Shown here: piece by piece, positions 1 through 12,200 of the stretch
Layout of the letters: each line of letters starts with the position of its first letter
How positions within the stretch are numbered: position 1 is the first letter of the stretch
Origin: Hydractinia symbiolongicarpus
Lineage: Eukaryota > Cnidaria > Hydrozoa > Anthoathecata > Hydractiniidae
DNA length: 64,000 bases
Assembly (NCBI RefSeq): GCF_029227915.1
Contig: NC_079884.1
Coordinates: 248,001 to 312,000 of the forward strand
Direction: 5' to 3'
Made by a program: the position numbers and the translations under genes
Notes under the pieces: model-generated
Seen by the model: the letters and a program-made list of their open reading frames with translations, nothing else
Database searches by the model: none
What the model was told of the DNA's origin: nothing

Positions 1-293
1 TCTTTTGTTAGACAGAGAAAAAATATAAAGATGTGTCTAAATGATTAAATCAGCAAGGGTTTGTTTTGTGTGGATACTTGGTTGTAAAAGCATAAAACTA
101 TCAGGAACCTTTGAGATGTTCTGTATTAAATGTATTTAAATATCTAAAAACGCTTAAGATTTTTATCATATATAAACATATTTTAACTCAAAAGAGAAAA
201 AAAATATTTTAATTTGTTATTTTGTCTTCATCTAGAAAGGTTCTTAAGTTAAACTTTAAAATTATAAATAAAAATACACAAATAAAAGATTAC
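1..293. other. PTCD3 intron, no feature seen
   Basis: AT-rich sequence downstream of the last visible PTCD3 exon, with no recognisable exon or repeat. Confidence 0.4.
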
Positions 294-3200
294 CCTTCAT
301 GTTGTTGTTATCAAACTCTTGAAACAAATGAAATGCTCTGAGTTGCTCATCATGCTAGAAAAAGAAAATATGATGACCTTGAATGGAAGACGCTTAAGTT
401 TAATAGGACCGTTTAAATGTAAGATAAGAAAACTGAATGCGTAAACAGGAAAGATGTACGCTTTTTTCTTTTTTTTTTTAAGGTTTTTTAAAAGTTAGAA
501 ATTTTCAATTTTTGCTAATTTTTTTCTATTAAAATTAAAAGAATGATAAATGAGCTATTATTTAAACTAAAGATTTGAGCATATTTTTTTGTTTCTAATT
601 ACAACCAGTCCAATGTTTTCCCATCTATGCAAAGAAAATTTTTAAATTCTGTTGAATCTTCTCTTCGAAAACCATTTAATAGTGCTTCAAGGGCACCATT
701 TTTTGTCGCTTTAAAAGCCTTGACTTAACCTATGCAGCTCTGTTTTTCCGTTTTCTGGTCCGCTTTTTTCCCCTACGATTATCCCTGCTGCTGCAATAGC
801 AATAACCGCAGTGAAAGATATACGTGTTCTTTCTTTGATATTCATTGTGAAAAGAGATTTTTCAAACTTTTTACCTAAAAAGTAACTTTTTAGCTAAAGT
901 TTTTTCTTACAACTTACCGTGTCTTTTAGCCTTTAGAGTGGACTAATTTTTGTGACTGGCCGAAATGGGATTTTTGTGGCCTATATTAAATTCGCAAATG
1001 AAACATTTTTCTAAATTTGGCATGGATTTTATTTAGCCAGTAAGGAAAAAAGGCTTTATTTGATAATTGAATAATCTAGCATGCTGTGTCTATCATGTTC
1101 ATCATCGATTATTTTATTGACAGCATTATCCTGAAAATGCAAGTGATTAAAGTTGTATTTAATTTTAAAGAATTGATGAATACAATTTGGCGCTAATTTA
1201 ATATGGCGAATGGCGTATTATGTTAGTGTTGATTTAATTTGTCGTATTTGTGCAAAGTATGTTAATTTTAAAAAGACAAAAGGCAAACACCACTGATATG
1301 TTTTCACAGAAATAAACATACCTTGATTAAGCCGAGAATAAAAACTTCATATGTTCTACTATTTGACTGGTCTTTTAATTCTGCAAAGAGTTTTTCAGCA
1401 TAACCATCAATTCTATGTTAGGAGAACACAATATTTTAAAATGATGTAAGACTTCATAAAGTGCTGATATACTTCCTACAGTTAGTCTTGCTACTTAAGG
1501 AAGAAAAAGAGTTCATTTGCCGTTATTTTATAGCTCCAAATGGAAATGCAGGATGCGATGGATATTTTGCCAAAAATACAAGTTTCCTACCATATTCTCT
1601 ATTTATTGCTTGTGGAGGTATCGAAACTAATGTTGCATTTGCCTTGACAAGTGACTTTTTCCCTGCCTTGATTTTTTTCAGTATTACAAACTTGTATTCC
1701 ACACAGTGGAAGAGAAAATCGATATTTTTTAAAGTGAGAGAATTTTATCCGAGCAAAATGCTGCATTATAAAGGTGAGAAAAAAAATTGTAAAATATAGG
1801 TGACAACGTCATTCGCAAAGTAAAATGAAAGTTTGGACAATTTTATTGGTCCTAAAGGCTTAAATTTCAAATGGTACTCTTTTTAAAAAAATATGAAAAT
1901 TTAACATTAGAGTATGATGTAAGTAAATAAATTTAAAGAAAACGTTATCTAAAAAAGTAAGATACACCGAATTGTTAAGCATGAATGCTCAGGTATATAA
2001 CAGCATGACAAAATTTATCATATCAATATAAAGATGCACTATTGAGGTGTAATATTAAAAAAAAACATCTCAACTGCAAACACAGTATTACCTCCAAGTT
2101 GATTTGGCCGATTTAGTTTCTTCACTTTCCTAAAAAAATCCAAATCGAATTCCGAAAGTAAATAATTAAAGTTTAAATAATTAAAGAAAGTAAATAGGTT
2201 TCAGTTTTTTCCTAATGAATAAACCTCCCTGAGTAGTCATCTAACCTGGATTGTTGCATCTGCTTCTTCTTCTGAGGAAGAGGAAGAAGAAGAGGAAGAA
2301 GATGATGACATTGTAGAAGCTTTTTCATTTTGTTCCTGCACATACACAAAGTTAGAATAAAACAAAAAAAAAAATTGCAAAAATCTTAAATAGCATACAT
2401 TCTATAGTGAAAAGTAGAGAAAACCCTGTTTGAGTAAATTACAGATGTTTATAACAGAGCACCTTCAGTTCCGATCGCAAATTATAATTACCATTGGTGA
2501 TCCTGCAACTGTGTGGAAGCTGACAAAATCCAGAACATCGTTGTGTATATCAATTGACAATAATTCTGAAAAAAAAAGTTATAAATTTCAACTTAAACAC
2601 ATGTCAAAAAATAATTTAACAAACCTATCAGAATGTTTCGTTTTACCTTTCTGTTTTAGCTTTTCATAGAGATTGATAACTTTTGGAATGTTGTCACCAT
2701 TTGTCATAAGCACTAAAATAAAGTATAAATATATATGGATATATCAATCAAAAAATCCCGCCATTAACAGAATTATATTTGACATTTTTTACATTGAAGG
2801 TTGTCAACAGTTTCTTCCATATCGTCAACAATCAATACACTTTCTTTTGGCCAGGCCTGAAAAAGAATATGTAAGAAAAGATATTGATATGGGATAAAAT
2901 TTAGGGTAAATAAATTCAAGAGAAAGGAGCTTACATCTCAGTACATTATTGTAAGAAATATATATACAAAAAAGAACTGGAGCAGGCTGTCAAATCCGAC
3001 GTGAATCTGCGAATCTCATTCACGTGTCGACTCTATTGTGACCTCTGATACCGCGAATCCAATCACATTAGCGCAATTAATAACATTAGCCACCATATTT
3101 CTACTCTTCCAATATTGGTGAATCTACGAAAAAACACTTCCTTTTGCTGCCAAGGTCCACCATTCGCTGCTGATGGTTACCATTTTATTTTTCCCTTTAT

Positions 3201-6200
3201 TGAAGTTGAATACTTTACAGAACGGTTACTGATCATCAAGCATCAAGCCCTTGCGCGCAGATCACCGGGAACCTAATTATCGGGACAGGAGTAGCAACGT
3301 GATTTCCTTCCCATGAGCTTTTTTTTGTATGCGATTTTTTTTATTATCATCTTTTTTAAAAGTTTATTAAATGAATGACGTCTCGTCTCGATGATATGTT
3401 TACTATGTCTCTCCAACACCCAGTCCGGTCTGTGAACAGTTGGTGCTAGGAAGTGCATCCAGCTGTAAAACAATGCCAAAACTCTTTATTAATGGCTGAT
3501 CAGACAAACTGCGTAAACGGGGCTGGAACTCTAAGGAGTGAAGGTGCCGGGCACAGTAGGACAGATGTCAGGTGTGAGCATTGTCAGACCTTTACCCAGC
3601 TATCACATCACAAGGTAGATAACACTAGGTTGAGGATGGCTAGTGTAAATGTTGGTACTCTGAGAGGTAGAGTAGGTGAAGTAGTTGAAATGTTAGAACG
3701 TAGATCTGTTGATATGTGTTGTGTTCAGAAAGTCAGGTGGAAAGGAGCTTCAGTGAGAGTTGTGGAAGATAGCTTTTTTTAAGCTTTTTTGGATTGGTAA
3801 TAGTGATGGATATGGAGGAGTTGGTATATTCGTTGCAGAGAAGTGGGTAGAAAAGTAATAGATGTTATGCGTGTTAATAGTTGTATTATAGTGTTTTTGA
3901 TAGGCAATAGGATTGTCACTTTTCTGTCAGTTTATGATCCACAGTGTGGACTCAGTGAGGAAGATAAGGATAAGTTTTATGATGAGTTGATAGCAGTCAC
4001 ATCAAAGTTTGGAGACACTGGTGGGCGGCGACTTTAATGGTCATGCTGGGAAGTCATCTGAAGGTTATAGAGGTGTGCATTGAGGCTATGGATTTGGGAG
4101 CAGAAATAAGGAAGGGGAGAGATTGCTTGAGTTTGGAATGGCAACGGACATGGTGGTTTGCAACACATCATTCAGTAAGAGACAGAGTAGGTTGATAACA
4201 TATGAGTCAGGTGGCTGTAAGACACAGATATATTACTTCCTGATTAGAAAGTCAGACAAGAAAGTGGTGAAGGACGTGAAAGTTATATCAGGGGAAGAGT
4301 GTGTTTCCCAGTATAGGTTGCTGGTTTGTGATATTATCTTGAAGAGTGTTAAAGAAGCTAAGAGAATGTACAGGCCCCGTTGTAAAGTCTGGAAGCCGAA
4401 GGAAGAGATTGCAGCAAGACAATTTAGTGCAAAAGTTCAGCAGTTAGCCCACAATGGTCAGTGTGATAGTGACAATGTTGAAAGTACTTGGACTACTTTG
4501 AAGAATTGTCTTCTAGAAGCTTTTGATGATACCTGTGGGTGGACGAAAGGACCAGCTAGACATAGACAGACCTGATGGTGGAATAATGAGGTTGACCAGT
4601 GTATAAAGGAAAAGAGGAAACTTTGGAAAGAGTGGAAGTCAGGTAGTAGAAAAAATATTTACTTAGAAGCTAAGCGTCAAGCATGTACAGCAGTGCATAA
4701 GGCAAAACCAAGAGCAGAGAGAAAGATGTGTTAAGAAGGGAAGACCAGCGCAATGATGTGTTCAAGATAGCAAAGCAAATGAAGAAGACTAATCAAGATG
4801 TTGTAGGTGAGAAGTGTATAGTAATGATGAAGGTATCTTGGCTATCACAGAGGAGGATAAAGGGTAGCTTGGAAGAATTATTATCAGAGGTTGCTTCACA
4901 CTGAGTTTGATTGGGATGAGGATAATTTGTCTGATGATGATGTTGTAGAAGGGCCAGCTATGCAGATCAAGACCGAATGGGTAGTGGAGGCTATTAGCAA
5001 ATTGAAGATTATCAAGGCTGGAGGAGTATCAGGTAGATGGTAAATGGTAAAAGCATCTGGATATATTGGAGTTGAGCTTATTACAAGTCTTGCTAATCAG
5101 ATTATAAAGGATGGTGCTATTCCGAGTGAGTGGCAGTCGAGTGTAATAGTGAATAGTTTCAAGGGCAAGGGAGATATATTAGAAAGAGGTAATTATATAT
5201 AAGTTTGAAGTTGGTTGATCAAGTAATGAAAGTTATTAAAAGAGTGATTGATAAGTTACTTAAGAAAGAATTGATATAGATAAGATGCAATTTGGTTTTG
5301 TTCCAGGGCGTGGCACTACAGATGCAATATTTTCACTCAGACAGCTTCAGGAAAAGTATTTAGGAAAGAGAAAGAATCTCTATTTTGCCTTTGCAGATTT
5401 AGAGAAAGCTTTTGATAGAGTGCCACATAAAGTTATTTGGTGGGCTATGAGAAAATTAGGTGTGGATGAGTGGGTAGTTACGATGGTACAGTCCATGTAC
5501 AGCAATGCTAGAAGTCGTGTCAGGACTAACAATTCACTTAGTGATGAATTTAGTGTAAATGTTGGTGTACATCAGGGTTTTGTACTTAGTCCTTTGTTGT
5601 TTGTTCTAGTCTTAGAAGCGCTGTCGATGGAGTTCAGAACAGGTTGTCCATGGGAGTTATTGTATGCAGATGATTTGGTTCTCATAGCAGAGTCGATGGA
5701 AGAATTAGTTGAAAAGTTTGAGAAGTGGAAGAAAGGACTAGAAGAGAAAGGGCTAAGGGTGAACACAGCAAAGTCTAAAGTCATGATTAGTAGCATTGCA
5801 GCCAAGTGTGACCTTGTAGTTGTAAAGTGGTCTTGTGGAGTTTGCAGAAAAGGGGTTGGTAGTAACTCAATTTTTTGTCAGACTTGCAAGCATTGGGTAA
5901 GAAGTGCAGTAGTATTGGTGGTAGGTTAAGAGCTGACATTCAGTTTGTATGTAAGCGTTGCAAAGGTGAGATTATAGAGAATGAAGTATTTCCAGCTTCA
6001 ATGATGTACAACAGTGGCTCATTAGAGATAGCTGAGAACTTCTGTTACTTAGGTGATATGTTGGGCAGAGAAGGGGGTGTTGGAAGAAGTGTTACTTGCA
6101 GGATAGGTTCTGCTTGGAAAAACTTCAGAGAGTTACTTCCTTTGTTGACTAGCAGAGTCTTGTCAATTGAGTTAAAAGGTAGGTTGTGTGAGGCCTGTGT

Positions 6201-9200
6201 AAGAAGTGTTATGTTGTACGGTAGTGGGACATGGGCAGTGAAGCAGGAAGATCTTGACCATTTAGATAGGAATGATATGAGAATGGTTAGGTGGATGTGT
6301 AAGAAGCAGGCTAAGTATCCGTAGAATTAAAGAATTAATTGGGTAAGAAAGTGTAGAGACTTGATAGTTCCTGGGGCAAGGCCCAGAGGCAGACCGAGAA
6401 AGACTTGGCAGGAGGTTATAAGGACAGACTTAATACAGAAGAAGTTAAGTTTAGATCTAACACAGTCTAGATCAGATTGGAAGAGGGTCATTAATATACC
6501 CCGTCAAACCCATGCTAGCATGGAAAACGGACGTTAAGCCGAGAATGAATGAATGAAATGAATGTCTCTCCCAGGAACCCGTATTTAAAGGGTATTTTCG
6601 TAAGGTATAGTTCCCCCACATGGGTTCGGTACTTTCCCTTTAATCTCAAAGCACAAAATATCAAAATGGCACATTTCTCGAGGGTGAATTTCGGCCTGTG
6701 TTTCATATCATAATAATACTAGAGAAAGAAACTATAAAAATTGGATTCGCATATTGAATTTATGAGATTTTAAATTGGATTCGCGAGAGGTAAGAATCAC
6801 GAGAATCCAACTAGATTCGCTGGATTCACGAAGTTGTCATTGCAAAAATCCAAATGGATTCGGGATAGCTAAGGTCGGATTTAACAGCCTGTAGAGTTTT
6901 ATATAACAAACCGGCACTGGCTGTCGCATTGGAAATAAATCAGGATACTTTTTTAATACATATTCAGCTGCTTTCGTTCCAGACTCCATTGCAAGCAGCA
7001 GTTCTCTCTAGAAAAAAAAATTAGCATAAAAAAGAACAATAAATAAGTGTTTGTGTAAGATGGAGGGAGATCTTCTGTATCATGTGCGCCTGCAATGGGA
7101 TCACTATATCTCAACTTGCAAAAAGGTTTGTTCTAGATCAAATTTTGAGATAAAGTGGGATCAAGGCACATTTTGAGTATTTCACACACAGACAGACTTC
7201 TACTATTTGCTTTCATCTTTTGGCACTATGTAAAAGTTAGTACTATGTAAAAGAAGGAGATCTCAAAAAACTATAAACAACAAAAGTAATTACAGAAATT
7301 GTATATGCAAAAAAATCAATGATTTAATAATGCATAGGTACTTGAATAAAGACTATTGTAAAATGTTTATCTCACCTACAGGTTAACCTATGCTATGCAA
7401 GAGAAAATTGGGTAGAAAATTTAATTGATATCATCAACAAATTCAAATTGCCTTTTAAAAAAGTCAGTACAAACCTGTTTCATAAGCGAACGTGGATTAA
7501 GTATGACATCATCAAAAAAGCGATAATCTGGTTTATTTGGAACCTATAAGAGATTATTTATTTGATAGGGTTTAAAATGTCTTCCCTGTATTTAGAGATA
7601 TGAGATATGCCTCAGAATAGCTTAAAGAAATAAACGGTTACAAAACTTTCACACTTTAAAAAAATAACAAGAAAATATGATGCATTCTATTAATCTTGTT
7701 TTGGAAATTGTGCTGATATTATTATACTGAATTCTTGACGATTGCTAAAATGGGATTATTTATTTCTGAATTAAAAATGGCATAGAGTAGGTGAAAAAAA
7801 TAAAACTTTGATTGGTAATTTTAAATACTTCTTTAGTTCATTGTGTCAAATTACTGTTAAAAATGGAACAATAATGATTAAACCAAATTTAAAAATCAAC
7901 TGAGTGTTAATAGAGTAACAAATCTTGCCAAAAAAATTATTTGAGTAAGTGCACTGTCATATCGTTTATGTTAAGGCGTGAGTATACGAAAAAAATGTTT
8001 TTTTTTTAAAAAAATGTTTTTCAGCCATTAGATAGAAAAAGATCTGGGCTTTAAAGTGTGCAAAAATATTTAAAAAAAAATGTATTCAAGATAGCTTATT
8101 ATCCCCCCCCCCCAAATTTTTTTTTCATAAATTACTTTTTTGTTATGCGATAAAAATATTTGTTCACACGTAATCATCTTGGGTATTAAGTTTTACTACT
8201 CAATTATGTTTAAGGTTGTAAATGATAGCGGACTCAAAGAGGAAAATGATATGTACTTAAAAGATTCTTTTGAAGTTTTTCTCCATTTCCCATAAGGATT
8301 TTTTTTTTCTTTTTTGTCTTCAGAAGTTGAATATAATTTACTGTGAAAAACATGGCAAAACCAGTTTATAAGTTAACGGCGAATAAAAAATGTCCTATCG
8401 TCATAAAGCTTTTATGTCATCAAAAAAATGAAGAAAACCCAAAACACAAATATTTGACTCGCCAGCTAAAAGAAGATTAAAGCAAACGGTTTCTGCTGCC
8501 GATCGCCAAGCTGGCACTAGTCGAAAAGATTTTTGTTTCTAGAGTTAGTTTTTGTTTTACCCATACTCAACTGTGTAAAAGCGAACACCTGAAGCATTAA
8601 CAAAAGATGTGAAAAAAACCTGTTAACAAATAGTCGTTACCATAGTGATCAATTATTATGCAGAAGTATAAGATTTCTGTAAGAAATTCGAAAGCTCTTT
8701 TTTACTGTGTTAAATTTTTAAGAGAGTATCACTTACGTTTTAAATCTCTTTTATAAAACTATAAAGGATGTGGGGTGGAGAGCACGCTTAGCGTGGAGAG
8801 AAATGTTCGATCTAAAAACGCTTTTTTTATTTCTTGAGAATAAGTAGAACGCGAGTTATGATGAGTTTTCTGACAATTAGAGGTTAAAATTTTTTAATAC
8901 TAAATAACTCCAAAAGTAAAAAACATTAAGAAAAAATTAAAAAGTGTTTTTAGATCAATGTCTTGTGATCACAAAAAATCAAACAGCAAACTTGAGAAAT
9001 TAGTAGCTTTGTAAAGAGATCGCATTTGTAGGAGAGGGGCCATTTTTTATGTGTCTATTAAACCTTCAAATTTATTTTTTCTTAATAATTTTTATACCAT
9101 TATATAGATAATCATATAGGCTTTCTAAAACATATACATTAATATATCAAAATGGTGAATTAAAAACATTTTAAAATATCACACCTTTTTTGTATACTCA

Positions 9201-12200
9201 CGCCTTAATTCAGACTTATTTTAAAAGATCACACAATTGCACAACAATGTAAAGATTTTTTAATTTTTAAAAGAATGACAGAATCACAGGATGATTTTTC
9301 TCTAGTTTTTATTGTTACTTTTACTTACAATTAATGTCAATATAATACTTTTTGATAATAAAGAAAGTTATTTTTGTTAGGGATATGTTTGAACACTTTT
9401 TTATCAGATCAAAAATTTAAACATAAAAAATCAAAAATAGTATTTTGTGAAATTTAAGGATATTTTAATATCAAAACAGCATATAAAATATATTCTCACT
9501 TGAATATTTTAGGACATTTAAAGTCTTTGATTTAAGTATTATAGTTACCTGTCCAACAGTAGAAGAAAGTGCTTTTAAGACTGTTAACCTGTCCCTAAAA
9601 ATACAAAGAGCCGATTTATACTTTATACATATCCTTTGGTACATGTCCAACTATGCTATCTTTGTAACATTTGTTGTGACAACATCTCTTGCGCCATTTG
9701 TTTTACAAGACTGTGCTTGTGTTGGTTTTAAGAGATATTCCTACTAAGGGAAGCCAGATAAAGTAGTCCTTGTTTTGTTATGATTAGTTTGTGAGTGTCA
9801 AGTCTATATCTGTTAAATGCATACCTTTTCTTTCTTCCATAAACATATGTCTGTGTTCTTTCAGCTTCTAAATACATACTAAGATTTTAAGTGGACTAAG
9901 ATTCAGATGGTTGTCAAAACCGCTTAGTGCTGCTCTTAAACAAACCAGGCTGAAAAATTGGAAAGTTATGCAACCAAAGTTTTGCATAATTGAACACACA
10001 ACCTATAAAATAGTTCTTATTCCAAATATTAATAACATTAAAAATATGTCAAGCTGAAATTTAGCAACACTGGTAACTTTGAGGCTGAGAACAAAATTTC
10101 CCCTATCAACTGTGGTTAAAATAAAAAAGGAGTTGCTGATAAAAGAAAAATGTGAATACTTTAAGTTGATATAAAAAAGTACCTGTGTTTGCTTCTTTTG
10201 CTTGCAACGAAACATTTTTTGAAGAAAATATTGATCTTGAAAGTCTAAAGTAAAATTTGATTTATTTAAATTACATATTTATTTTAGTGAAACCTGTTGT
10301 GAAATTTGTTAGTGAATTTCAAAAATTCTTTAATGTCATTATTTCTTTGAATGAGTTAATAAATTGTGCTTTACTCCCTGACAATTTTAATTCTGAAGTT
10401 GTGAAGTAAGTCACAGATTTTTATGGATACAAACGAATATGCATGTTTGCTTACTACTCTTTCGATGAGTTCAATTTAATGTGTCCTACACCTTATGACA
10501 TGCTTCTCACAGTGAGTAGCTGAAATCTTTTATGTATGACTAGCTATAATAAAATAGTCATTAAATGTTAAAGGAACTAAACTGTAATTAACTACACACA
10601 CTATTTTAATTAAATGAACTGTGATTAACCAACAGTTCATTTAAAACAGAAGCAAAATGAAAATCATGAGGCTGTAAACAGTCAGAGCTGTGTTAAGGTC
10701 ATATTTATAATGAAAGATATAGTAAAAAACATTTGTATCCATAAACCAATTAGTTAAAGGGAACTATAAGGTGACTCCAATTTAATTAGTTGTTGTACGG
10801 CTCCGACCGACCCTAACTTTCATGAAAACAAAAAAAAAATATCAAGCAAAAAAGTTTTAAAGAAAAAAACATGAAAAAAACAACATTTTCTCATCCCATC
10901 TCGTGAAAATATAATGAGCATAGAAGATATTAATGATGTTATCTTTGTTGGTTGAATGTCTATCTACAATTATAGTAAACAAGGTAAATCAATAACGTTG
11001 CTTTAGGACCACAGACCACAGGACCATTGGTAAGGCCACTGGAAGTTTATTCTTTGTTCATGGTAATTTGTAGCGATAAAACTAAAATGCATAGTGCGCT
11101 AATTTTGTAATCACAAAAATACTTACGTGGTTAAACAGAAGTTTAAATTATTATGTGATTTATAACAAAAATTAGCTTTCGCAAAAATAGTTATAATATA
11201 CAAGTGAAAAACAACACAGATTATTGCCGTAACACCCTCCATCGTTATGATTAATATGTTTAAAATTACGCTAGCTAAACTGAAAGACAGCAAGAGTTCG
11301 GTCGATACCATTTAGGAAAAATAATTAAAACAAGATAGAATACGCTTGTTGTAAGACCCTCCTCCGTTATGAATTTAAAAAAAATGATTTTAACGCTGCG
11401 AAAGACTTTAAATATTCTCAACTAAACAACCATAGTCCGAAAAAGAATTTGCACTTAAATTTAGATTTTCCTATAAAACTGCGCAAAAAACACTAAAAGA
11501 ACACTAAAATTGTTTGTTTTATTATTCTAAGTAGAAGAAGTATTATTATTTTAGTAGTATTATTTTAAGTAGGAGAAGCTGCATAACTTTTGAAACAGCG
11601 CATTTATTTTGCCAACTGACCGACCGTAAGTACTATCAACTTCACCCGTAGAGCAACTAATTAAATTGGAATCGCCTAAGGACAGTTAGAAACAGTTATT
11701 GCCACCTTAAAATTCTTTTTTCACCTGGTACCTAAAAAAAAGCTAGTTAGGTAGCTGCAAAAACAAATTTAAATTTTTCTGAAACAGCTGCTTTGAGAAA
11801 TTTTGCTACAGTGAATTCAACCTTCTCGGCCATTGAGCACATTTCACTTTCACTGAATATACACCTGATTTCTTCATTTCATTTCATTTATTTTTTATTT
11901 TTTACAAAAGGAGTTTCACTTTCGTTTTGTGTACACCTTTCGCCATGTTTTCTTCCCATCTGAAATCACTCTCAGCCAAACCATTATCTTCTTCCAGGCT
12001 AAACCCATATGACCCATGATTTTATAATCTTGTGACTGTAAATCAAAAAAACAGGGCACCTAAATGTTTTTTGGCATGTCATTGATTGCTTGTTTTAATG
12101 TGTTAGAAATCAGCACCCTTATAAAATCCCGAACCCTGCAATAAAAACTTTGCAGCGCCACTCCAAATATGAAGGATGTTATGACATACATATTCTGCCG

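Larger units (their letters stand above)
2983..6891. mobile_element. DNA transposon with CAGGCTGT terminal inverted repeats, interrupted by a LINE
   Basis: The left end CAGGCTGTCAAATCCGAC is mirrored by GTCGGATTTAACAGCCTG at the right end. The flanking pentamers TGGAG (2978-2982) and TAGAG (6892-6896) differ at one base and look like a 5-bp target-site duplication. Subterminal GGATTCGC/GCGAATC motifs recur in both arms. No transposase is visible in its own arms (2983-3404 and 6572-6891), so it is non-autonomous. A LINE inserted into it later. It sits in a PTCD3 intron. Confidence 0.75.

Noticed and set aside
599-845. Possible extra PTCD3 exon
   Set aside because: The neighbouring PTCD3 exons (1322-1412 and 294-354) splice directly in phase and the sequence resembles a Harbinger transposase instead.
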